Positions 1-5,235 of a DNA stretch of 5,235 nt are shown piece by piece. How positions within the stretch are numbered: position 1 is the stretch's first letter; every line of letters begins with the position of its first letter. Under the pieces are notes generated by a model. It saw nothing but the letters and a program-made list of their open reading frames with translations, was not told the origin of the DNA and made no database searches. A program made the position numbers and the translations under genes. The stretch spans positions 1 to 5,235 of the forward strand of contig PLEA01000311.1 in assembly GCA_003136335.1 (NCBI GenBank), given 5' to 3'. This stretch comes from Acidobacteriaceae bacterium (GTDB lineage Bacteria; Acidobacteriota; Terriglobia; Terriglobales; SbA1).

Positions 1-783
1 GGGCTCAGTCCAGCCATCGATGCCCTGCGCTCCCAAGTGGAACTTCAAACCCGCCGGCAGCAACTCATCGTGGCCCGCAACGATCTCGCCAAGATGAGAT
101 TGAATGTGGCGCGGATTATCGGACTGCCCCCGGGGCAGGAATTTGTGCTCACCGAGAAAGCGCCCTATCAGGCATTGGCGCCTCTGCCGCTCGACACCTA
201 TTTGCAACGAGCCTACGCCGGGCGGGCTGACTATCAGGCGGCGCTGGCCCAAGTGCGGGCAGCGGAGCTCTCGCGCAAAGCGGCCTCGGCAGGACATTAT
301 CCCAGCCTGGACATCGATGCGAATTTCGGCGACGTCGGCGTGACGCCCGCCCACTCGAATGGAACCTGGCAGGTGGATGGGGGTATCAACATCCCGATCT
401 TCGCCGGCAATCGAACTCACAGTGAGGTTCTCCAGGCTGACGCGCAATTGAAGCAAGCGCGTTCTCAACTTGGAGATCTCCGCGGCCGCATTGATTACGA
501 GGTTCGCACCGCCTTGCTCGATCTGAACGCAGCAGCTGAGCAGGTGGCAGTTGCCAGTAGTTCGGTCGATCTGGCGGAGCAGGCACTCACGCAATCGCAA
601 GATCGTTTCACCGCAGGGGTGGCCGACAACCTGGAAGTGGTGCAGGCGCAAGAGGTTGTCGCCAGCGCTCACGAAAGTTACATTCAGAGTCTTTACTTCC
701 ACAATCTCGCGAAGGTTGAACTGGCGCACGCCATCGGGGACGCCGAACAGGGCGTCAAACAATATTTGAAAGGCAATCAATAA
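1..783 (+). CDS. TolC-family outer-membrane efflux channel protein (OEP), 5'-truncated by window edge
   Basis: This is the outer-membrane channel of a tripartite efflux pump. The reading frame is open from base 1, so the 260 visible residues are the C-terminal part of a protein normally about 450-500 residues long; the start and signal peptide lie outside the window. An in-frame GTG at 37 falls inside a conserved helix and is not a credible start. Visible residues 1-50 are the end of the first OEP repeat, with a long amphipathic helix running into ARIIGLPPG. The second OEP repeat begins near residue 75 (GRADYQAAL, then a conserved YPSLDI strand at about 100-105). It continues with the membrane-strand motif NIPIFAGNR (about 130-138) and the closing helix FTAGVADNLEVVQAQ (about 203-217), which matches the family pattern of Gly then an acidic/Leu-Glu-Val turn. 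Such proteins trimerise into a beta-barrel plus periplasmic helical tunnel. The adaptor gene starts 5 bases downstream, which supports one operon. Family call is firm; the substrate is unknown. Confidence 0.93.
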   Translation, partial: GLSPAIDALRSQVELQTRRQQLIVARNDLAKMRLNVARIIGLPPGQEFVLTEKAPYQALAPLPLDTYLQRAYAGRADYQAALAQVRAAELSRKAASAGHYPSLDIDANFGDVGVTPAHSNGTWQVDGGINIPIFAGNRTHSEVLQADAQLKQARSQLGDLRGRIDYEVRTALLDLNAAAEQVAVASSSVDLAEQALTQSQDRFTAGVADNLEVVQAQEVVASAHESYIQSLYFHNLAKVELAHAIGDAEQGVKQYLKGNQ

Positions 784-788
784 AGCGT

Positions 789-2072
789 ATGGAGCAAACA
801 ACACAGAGTCCGCCCGCCAAAGGCCAAAACGCTGAAGTCGAGAAGCTGGAAAACAGCACCAAGCCGTTGCCGGCCACCGAAGAGGATTTCCACAACAGGC
901 GATCCCGCACCCAGAGTTCCGGCTTCCGGATCGGGGTGGTCCTTGCGGTCCTTATCCTTGTGATCGCCGGCTTCTTCGCTTATCGCTATTTCACCAGCTA
1001 TGAATCGACCGACGATGCCGAGGTCGACGGCCACGTCAATTCCGTCAGCGCTCGCGTCACCGGCCATGTCACCAAACTTAACGTCCAGGACAATCAATAC
1101 GTGCAGGCTGGCACGGTGCTGGTGGAGATTGATCAGGCTGACTATCAAGTCGCCTACGACCGCGCTAAAGCGGACTTCGACGATGCTCAGGCAGCCGCAG
1201 TGGCTGCCGGAGTGAGCGTTCCGATCACTGGGGTCAATACCAGCAGCCAGGTTTCGGCGACCGAAGCCGACGTGAACAGCGCTCGCGCCGGCATTCAGGT
1301 CGCTCAACAGCAGTTCGAAGCGGCCAAGGCCCAGATGCAAGAAGCCGAAGCCAATAATGTGAAGGCTCAAAACGATCTCGTCCGTTACAAGCAGTTAGTC
1401 GATAAGCAGGAAATTTCCCAGCAGCAGTACGATCAGGCCACCGCCGCAGCCAAGGCAAGCGCCGCAGGCGTCGAAGCCGCGCGCGCCAGCGCCGACGCAG
1501 CGCAGCAGCAGGTTACGCAGGCTCAAGGCAAGCTCGTCCAAGCCCGTGCAAATTCGGCTTACGCCAACACCGCGCCCAAACAGATGCAGATTATGCGCGC
1601 CAAGGCCACGTCCGCACTGGCCGAAGCCCAACGCAAGAAAGCGGATCTCGACCAGGCCGCACTGAATCTGCAATACACAAAAATCGTTGCTCCGGTGAAC
1701 GGCATCGTCAGCGATCGAACCGTCGAAGTCGGGCAGAACGTCGCTCCCGGCCAGGAACTCATGAAGATCATCAATCTCGACGATGTTTGGATCACGGCGA
1801 ACTTCAAAGAAACCCAGCTTCGGCAAATGAAGGTCGGCCAGCGCGTCACCATGGAGGTTGACGCCAACGGCAGAACCTACAACGGCAAGGTGGACAGCGT
1901 CGCCGGAGCCAGTGGCGCCCGCTTCAGCTTGCTGCCCCCAGAAAACGCTACGGGAAATTACGTGAAAGTGGTGCAGCGTATTCCGGTCAAGATCGTGCTG
2001 GACCCCGGAGCGAACAATGATCACCAGTTGCGTCCCGGCATGTCCGTAACGCCCAAGGTTTGGATTCGCTAA
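789..2072 (+). CDS. emrA: EmrA/HlyD-family periplasmic adaptor (membrane fusion protein) of an MDR efflux pump
   Basis: This 427-residue protein links the inner-membrane transporter to the outer-membrane channel. A charged cytosolic N-terminus of about 47 residues is followed by one membrane anchor (about 48-66, GVVLAVLILVIAGFFAYRY). The first half of the biotinyl-lipoyl domain follows (about 75-115, with STDDAEVDGHV and VQAGTVLVEID). A long Ala/Gln-rich coiled-coil hairpin spans about 155-295. The second lipoyl half is at about 297-330 (YTKIVAPVNGIVSDRTVEVG), and the beta-barrel at about 331-405. The stretch ENATGNYVKVVQRIPVKI (about 385-402) is typical of the EmrA branch rather than AcrA-type adaptors. 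It is somewhat longer than E. coli EmrA (about 390 residues), largely through the N-terminal tail and a linker near 140-160. The ATG at 789 lies 5 bases after the channel gene's stop. The nearest Shine-Dalgarno-like tract (GAAAGG, 768-773) is rather far away, so coupling to the upstream gene is plausible. Confidence 0.95.
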   Translation: MEQTTQSPPAKGQNAEVEKLENSTKPLPATEEDFHNRRSRTQSSGFRIGVVLAVLILVIAGFFAYRYFTSYESTDDAEVDGHVNSVSARVTGHVTKLNVQDNQYVQAGTVLVEIDQADYQVAYDRAKADFDDAQAAAVAAGVSVPITGVNTSSQVSATEADVNSARAGIQVAQQQFEAAKAQMQEAEANNVKAQNDLVRYKQLVDKQEISQQQYDQATAAAKASAAGVEAARASADAAQQQVTQAQGKLVQARANSAYANTAPKQMQIMRAKATSALAEAQRKKADLDQAALNLQYTKIVAPVNGIVSDRTVEVGQNVAPGQELMKIINLDDVWITANFKETQLRQMKVGQRVTMEVDANGRTYNGKVDSVAGASGARFSLLPPENATGNYVKVVQRIPVKIVLDPGANNDHQLRPGMSVTPKVWIR

Positions 2073-2074
2073 TG
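2070..2074 (+). promoter_or_regulatory. TAATG stop-start overlap coupling emrA to emrB
   Basis: The TAA that ends the adaptor (2070-2072) shares its last A with the ATG of the transporter (2072-2074). No strong ribosome binding site lies at the usual distance: AAGG at 2055-2058 is 13 bases upstream, and only a GGA at 2062-2064 is closer. The arrangement suggests translational coupling, which would keep adaptor and transporter output in proportion. The overlap is seen directly; coupling is inferred. Confidence 0.6.
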
Positions 2075-3673
2075 GGTTCGGCCACCGCAACCATGGATCA
2101 CGGGGACGACCATGCCGATGCCTGGCGTCCTGCAGTCAATCCGTGGGTAATTGCGCTGGCGGTCACGCTGGCGACGTTCATGGAGGTGCTCGACACCTCC
2201 ATTGCCAACGTCGCCCTGCCGCATATTGCTGGAAGCCTCTCGGCCGGTCAGGACGAAAGCACTTGGGTACTGACTTCCTACCTTGTTTCCAACGCGATCG
2301 TGCTTCCTCTGAGCGGCTGGCTATCGTCCATCATGGGGCGCAAGAACTTCTACATGAGCTGTGTGGCCCTGTTCACCGTGAGCTCGTTCCTGTGCGGACT
2401 CGCTCCGAATCTGACGACGCTCATCATCTGCCGCGTCCTGCAGGGTGCGGGTGGCGGCGGATTGCAGCCCAGTGAGCAGGCCATTCTCGCGGATACCTTT
2501 CCTCCGGCAAAACGGGGCATGGCGTTTGCGGTTTATGGCATGGCCGTTGTAACCGCTCCGGCGATCGGGCCAACTTTGGGCGGCTGGATCACCGACAACT
2601 TTACCTGGCGCTGGATTTTCTTCATCAACATTCCGGTCGGGATCCTCTCCATCTTGCTCACCTCGCGCCTGATTCAGGATCCTCCGTACTTCAAGCGCCG
2701 CAAACTTAGCGAAACTCACATCGACTACATTGGCCTCGGATTTGTGGCCCTGGGGCTGGGAGCTTTGCAGATTGTTCTCGACAAGGGGCAGCGAGACGAC
2801 TGGTTTGAATCCAACTTCATTGTCATTCTTTCGCTGATTTGCGCGGCGTCGTTGATCTTTGTAACTATTTGGGAGTGGAAGCACAAAGATCCCATCATTG
2901 ATCTGCATCTTTTTCGCGACCGGACCTTTGGCGTCTCGAATTTGCTGATGTTCATGCTGGGCTTTGCCTTGCTCGGCAGCACTTTGTTGCTGCCTCTTTT
3001 CTCACAAACGCTGCTCGGGTACACGGCGGAGGAGGCGGGATTGGCACTTATGCCCGGTGGCTTCGCGATCATTCTTCTGCTGCCCCTGGTGGGCTTTCTG
3101 CTTTCACGGTACAGCCCGCGATGGCTTCTCTTGTTGGGTCTTGTCATCTTGTCGTTCTCGCTCTTTCACATGACCGGCTTTGATCTTCAGATGGATTTTC
3201 GTACGGTGGCCACGGCGCGTGTTATCCAGGCTGCTGGCATGGCATTCCTGTTTGTTCCCATCAATACGGCCGCGTATGCATTTCTTCCGCGAGAGAAGAA
3301 CAATGCCGCTTCCGGTCTGATGAACCTCGCGCGTAACATCGGCGGCAGCGTAGGGATTTCCATCGTGACTACGATGCTGGATCGCCGAACCCAACAGCAT
3401 CTTAACGATTTTGCTAGTCATCTGAGCGCGGGCAACGTGGCCCTGCAAGGCATGATTCGTGGAGCTGCGCGGGCCATGGTGGTGCACGGAGCCAGCGCCG
3501 CCGGCGCAAATCAACGAGCCTACGCGCTGGTTCAGGGCACGGCCGAGCGGCAGGCCACCATGCTGGCCTATATCGATTGCTTCTGGTTTCTCGGAGTGGC
3601 CATTCTGGCTATGATTCCAATGGTCTTCCTCATGAAAAAATCTAAGCCCGGCGGCGGAATGGCAGTACACTAA
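2072..3673 (+). CDS. emrB: EmrB/QacA-type MFS drug:H+ antiporter (DHA2 family, 14 TM)
   Basis: This 533-residue inner-membrane transporter is expected to expel hydrophobic compounds in exchange for protons and to deliver them to the EmrA-TolC conduit. The DHA2 signatures appear in order. The TM1 motif is LDTSIANVALP (40-50). The loop 2-3 motif is GWLSSIMGRK (82-91), with a serine where an acidic residue is common in MFS proteins. The TM4 motif is RVLQGAGGGG (121-130), whose Arg is linked to proton coupling in the family. The TM5 antiporter motif is GPTLGGW (166-172). About 14 hydrophobic segments can be counted between 24 and 521, with a long soluble loop (about 437-498) before the last one, as is usual for EmrB. 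The ATG at 2072 is chosen because it overlaps the adaptor's stop; a TTG at 2060 would overlap the adaptor further, and the ATG at 2093 would shorten the His/Asp-rich N-terminus. The length is normal for the family (E. coli EmrB is about 512). The substrate cannot be read from the sequence. Confidence 0.95.
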   Translation: MGSATATMDHGDDHADAWRPAVNPWVIALAVTLATFMEVLDTSIANVALPHIAGSLSAGQDESTWVLTSYLVSNAIVLPLSGWLSSIMGRKNFYMSCVALFTVSSFLCGLAPNLTTLIICRVLQGAGGGGLQPSEQAILADTFPPAKRGMAFAVYGMAVVTAPAIGPTLGGWITDNFTWRWIFFINIPVGILSILLTSRLIQDPPYFKRRKLSETHIDYIGLGFVALGLGALQIVLDKGQRDDWFESNFIVILSLICAASLIFVTIWEWKHKDPIIDLHLFRDRTFGVSNLLMFMLGFALLGSTLLLPLFSQTLLGYTAEEAGLALMPGGFAIILLLPLVGFLLSRYSPRWLLLLGLVILSFSLFHMTGFDLQMDFRTVATARVIQAAGMAFLFVPINTAAYAFLPREKNNAASGLMNLARNIGGSVGISIVTTMLDRRTQQHLNDFASHLSAGNVALQGMIRGAARAMVVHGASAAGANQRAYALVQGTAERQATMLAYIDCFWFLGVAILAMIPMVFLMKKSKPGGGMAVH

Positions 3674-3681
3674 ACATCGCC

Positions 3682-4365
3682 ATGTTTCGCGTCATCACCA
3701 TCGAGCGCGAGTACGGCTGCGGCGCCGCCGCCATCGCCGCGCAACTGGCCGACCACCTGGGCTGGAAGCTCTGGGACCAGCTCCTCACCGAAGAAATTGC
3801 CCGCCTCGCCAACGTTGAACCCTCTGCCGTAAAGCGCTGCGATGAGCGCATGGACAGCCGCTTTCACCGCCTCGCGAAAACCTTCTGGCGCGGGAGTTAC
3901 GAACGCAGCTCGGCTCTAAGCAATCAGATGTTCGATACCGACCGCATGATGTCGATGATGCAGGAGACGATGAACAAAATTGGCAGGGAAGGGGACGCAG
4001 TCGTTGTGGGTCGTGGGGCGCCATATCTGCTTCGCGAAAATCCCTGCGCGTTCCATGTTTTTCTTTACGCTCCGCGCTCCGAGAAAATCCGACGCATCAT
4101 CGCAGATGGCCACAGTGAACAAGATGCCATTGAACAGGTTGATTCCGTCGATCGCGAGCGCATGGCATACGTAAAGCACTATTTCAACGCCGACTGGCCC
4201 ACCCGTTCGCTCTATCACGTCATGCTCAACACTGCCGTGGGAAACGAACCGGTTGTCCAGACGATCCTGGACACCATGCGTCTGGTCGAGGGCCGTCCCA
4301 GAGCCACGGAGTACGAGCATCCGAACGTGCCCGCCTCCAGCGATAGTTCGAGAATGACGCGATAG
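3682..4365 (+). CDS. Cytidylate-kinase-like family protein (Cytidylate_kin2 type)
   Basis: This 227-residue soluble protein resembles the Cytidylate_kin2 branch of nucleoside monophosphate kinases. Supporting motifs are the N-terminal VITIEREYGCGAAAIA (4-19), the core strand VVVGRGAPYLL (107-117), FLYAPRSEKIRRI (127-139), which fits the family's lid-proximal region, and a C-terminal block with DRERMAYVKHYFNADW (157-172) followed by YHVMLNT (178-184). The GxG turn at 12-14 sits where a P-loop is expected. The classical GKS/GKT lysine is absent, as is usual in this branch, and Ala15 takes a position often held by Gly. Family members are annotated as transferring phosphate to CMP/dCMP, but for this branch I would treat that activity as unproven. 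The start at 3682 matches the family's usual N-terminus. The gene follows emrB after 8 bases without a visible ribosome binding site, so it is probably a fourth cistron. The tail after about 205 looks variable and non-conserved. Confidence 0.82.
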   Translation: MFRVITIEREYGCGAAAIAAQLADHLGWKLWDQLLTEEIARLANVEPSAVKRCDERMDSRFHRLAKTFWRGSYERSSALSNQMFDTDRMMSMMQETMNKIGREGDAVVVGRGAPYLLRENPCAFHVFLYAPRSEKIRRIIADGHSEQDAIEQVDSVDRERMAYVKHYFNADWPTRSLYHVMLNTAVGNEPVVQTILDTMRLVEGRPRATEYEHPNVPASSDSSRMTR

Positions 4366-4430
4366 CGCGGAGAAGAAAAAATACGCTCGAGCAGGCTGCT
4401 GAAAACGTCCGCTGGGGCCTGTTTTGAAAG

Positions 4431-4452
4431 GGCCCGGCTTTTCAGCCGCGCC
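4431..4452. other. Internal hairpin 1 of the intergenic repeat
   Basis: GGCCCGGCT (4431-4439) and AGCCGCGCC (4444-4452) form a 9-position stem with one C-C mismatch around a TTTC loop. No T-tract follows on the plus strand (the next bases are GTAAGTC), and none directly follows on the minus strand. It is therefore not a classical intrinsic terminator, although it may still slow or end transcription. The near-palindrome is compatible with selection for a folded RNA or DNA. Confidence 0.6.
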
Positions 4453-4471
4453 GTAAGTCTGGAATGAATGA

Positions 4472-4484
4472 CGGCTTTTAGCCG
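4472..4484. other. Internal hairpin 2 of the intergenic repeat
   Basis: CGGCT (4472-4476) and AGCCG (4480-4484) form a perfect 5-bp stem around a TTT loop. The CGGCT/AGCCG core is the same as in hairpin 1, so the element contains two related stem-loops about 20 bases apart. It lacks a T-tract on either side and is not a standard terminator by itself. Confidence 0.5.
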
Positions 4485-4527
4485 CTGAGGAAATCCCAGC
4501 GACACGAAAGAGTTTTTCAGCAGCGCG

Positions 4528-5235
4528 CTACAGGGTGCCAGGTCTTCCCGGCGCAGCCTGTGGCCGGACCGGACGCTGTGACGCAGGACAGCAGTTTTCC
4601 TCGCAAACATCTTGTCGCGGCCCAAGCGATCCTAGCGCACGCCGTTCCACGCCCGCACTCGTGCGTTCAAGGATTAGCTCACGAATCATTGCGATGAAGT
4701 TGGGATGCACGCCCACAGTCTTCGCGCGCACGATGGGCAAACCCAGCGCATCGCAAAGCTGCCGCGCCTCAATATCCAGGTCATACAGCACTTCCATGTG
4801 ATCGGAAATAAAACTGATCGGAGCCAGCACAACCGCGCTGGCCAGATTGCGCGCCCTAACCTCGCGCAGGTAGTCCAGAATATCCGGCTCCAGCCACGGC
4901 TGCCCCGGCGCGCCGCTTCGGCTCTGATACACGAGAGCGTCGTTGGCGACCCCCAGCCTGGCAGAGACAATCTTCTTTACTTCTTCCAGTTGGCGGACAT
5001 AGTCGCACGTATTCGCCATCGAGAGTGGAATGCTATGTGCAATGTAGACAATCTGAACATTCTCCCGCGCATCCGCCGGAATTTCCCGCAAAGCGTCGCG
5101 CAGCCGGTCTTCAGTTGCCTCAATGAAACTTGGATGGTTGAAGAATACGCGCAGCTTGTCGATCTCCGGCCCTCCCGCGCCAATCTCATTTTGCGCGCGC
5201 ACAATATCTTCACGGTACTGCCGGCATCCGGAATA
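4528..5235 (-). CDS. hemH: Ferrochelatase HemH, 5' end cut by window edge
   Basis: Ferrochelatase inserts Fe2+ into the porphyrin (proto- or coproporphyrin; which one cannot be told here) late in heme synthesis. The frame is open through base 5235, so the 235 visible residues are the C-terminal two thirds of a protein usually about 310-370 residues long. A GTG at 5202 is internal, because the family motif YSGCRQYREDI lies upstream of it at the window edge. The metal-binding histidine is in AHSIP (His codon 5035-5037), and the conserved glutamate is in SDHMEVLYD (Glu codon 4792-4794), so both key active-site residues are present. The C-terminal part carries VGVHPNFI and then a cysteine group C-x3-C-C (codons 4603-4605, 4591-4593 and 4588-4590). 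Together with the Cys in YSGC this suggests a [2Fe-2S] cluster. A Pro/Arg/Gly-rich tail of 19 residues follows, and the stop lies 3 bases from the intergenic repeat. The gene is convergent with the efflux operon and functionally separate from it. Confidence 0.94.
   Translation of the reverse strand, partial: YSGCRQYREDIVRAQNEIGAGGPEIDKLRVFFNHPSFIEATEDRLRDALREIPADARENVQIVYIAHSIPLSMANTCDYVRQLEEVKKIVSARLGVANDALVYQSRSGAPGQPWLEPDILDYLREVRARNLASAVVLAPISFISDHMEVLYDLDIEARQLCDALGLPIVRAKTVGVHPNFIAMIRELILERTSAGVERRALGSLGPRQDVCEENCCPASQRPVRPQAAPGRPGTL

Larger units (their letters stand above)
4395..4524. repeat. Structured inverted-repeat element (MITE/REP-like), about 130 bp
   Basis: The element is bounded by a perfect 11-bp inverted repeat: GCTGCTGAAAA at 4395-4405 and TTTTCAGCAGC at 4514-4524. 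Inside it a second perfect pair, CGCTGGG at 4410-4416 and CCCAGCG at 4495-4501, continues the same foldback. The enclosed region carries two further hairpins (4431-4452 and 4472-4484), giving a branched structure overall. It encodes no protein I can support. It lies between the stops of the convergent kinase-like gene (29 bases from its stop) and hemH (3 bases from its stop). From memory, similar blocks recur between genes in Acidobacteriota, but copy number cannot be tested in this window because only one copy is present. No clear target-site duplication is visible. It could be a non-autonomous transposable element, a REP-like repeat, or a bidirectional 3' structural element. Confidence 0.7.

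Noticed and set aside
37..39. GTG as a start for the TolC-family gene
   Set aside because: The frame is open to base 1 and the residues before it continue the family's helical pattern, so the true start lies outside the window.
777..1370. Long minus-strand open frame opposite emrA (also 1395-2090 on the minus strand)
   Set aside because: The frames lie antisense to a strongly conserved adaptor gene. Their translations show no recognisable domain, and they are explained by codon bias of the GC-rich plus-strand gene.
2060..2062. TTG as an earlier start for emrB
   Set aside because: It would overlap emrA by 13 bases using a weak start codon, while the ATG at 2072 makes a typical stop-start overlap.
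2321..2908. Minus-strand open frames opposite emrB (2321-2908, 2725-3147, 3104-3670)
   Set aside because: The translations have low complexity and no family features, and they overlap a conserved 14-TM transporter on the other strand.
1..3673. A novel export system
   Set aside because: All three components match the well-known TolC-EmrA-EmrB architecture with standard motifs and order, so nothing in the sequence calls for a new system.
4358..4369. Small palindrome CGCG-ATAG-CGCG at the end of the kinase-like gene as a terminator
   Set aside because: The stem is only 4 bp and is followed by an A-rich tract on the plus strand. On the minus strand the T-rich tract precedes the stem, so neither direction fits an intrinsic terminator.
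4384..4529. Short direct repeat CGCT flanking the inverted-repeat element (4384-4387 and 4526-4529) as a target-site duplication
   Set aside because: Four bases recur easily by chance in GC-rich DNA, and the copies are not at equal distances from the element's ends.
4215..4625. Minus-strand open frame spanning the repeat and the ends of both the kinase-like gene and hemH
   Set aside because: It overlaps two well-supported genes in other frames and runs through the inverted-repeat element, so its openness is incidental.
5200..5202. GTG (minus strand) as the hemH start
   Set aside because: Conserved ferrochelatase residues YSGCRQYREDI are encoded upstream of it, and a start here would remove about a third of the enzyme.

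Overview
The window holds the downstream part of a tripartite drug-efflux operon on the plus strand (outer-membrane channel, periplasmic adaptor, DHA2-type transporter). A small cytidylate-kinase-like gene follows as the fourth cistron. A convergent ferrochelatase gene enters from the right on the minus strand. All three efflux components and an outer-membrane factor imply a diderm (Gram-negative type) bacterium. The moderately GC-rich composition and a structured intergenic repeat with GGC-CGGCT/AGCCG-GCC arms resemble what I remember of Acidobacteriota (Terriglobia/Koribacter-like) genomes. That taxonomic guess comes from memory, not from a search.

Layout. 1-783: C-terminal 260 residues of a TolC/OEP-family channel, cut by the left edge. 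789-2072: EmrA/HlyD-type adaptor. 2072-3673: EmrB-type 14-TM transporter, whose ATG shares one base with the adaptor's TAA. 3682-4365: cytidylate-kinase-like (Cytidylate_kin2-type) protein. 4366-4527: the only gene-free stretch (162 bases), mostly filled by a roughly 130-bp inverted-repeat element (4395-4524) that can fold into a branched hairpin. 4528-5235, minus strand: C-terminal 235 residues of ferrochelatase (HemH), cut by the right edge.

How it works together. EmrB would move a hydrophobic substrate across the inner membrane using the proton gradient, EmrA would bridge the periplasm, and the TolC-like protein would complete the channel through the outer membrane. Gaps of 5, -1 and 8 bases suggest one transcript for all four plus-strand genes. 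The promoter and any regulator lie left of the window. The kinase-like gene has no obvious role in efflux and may simply ride on the transcript. HemH performs the metal-insertion step of heme synthesis and is unrelated to the operon; the two units converge on the repeat.

Overall this is ordinary chromosomal content. I found no convincing new multi-gene system. The points most worth a second look are the foldback repeat between the convergent genes, a cysteine pattern in HemH that suggests an iron-sulfur cluster, and the kinase-like gene attached to the efflux operon.
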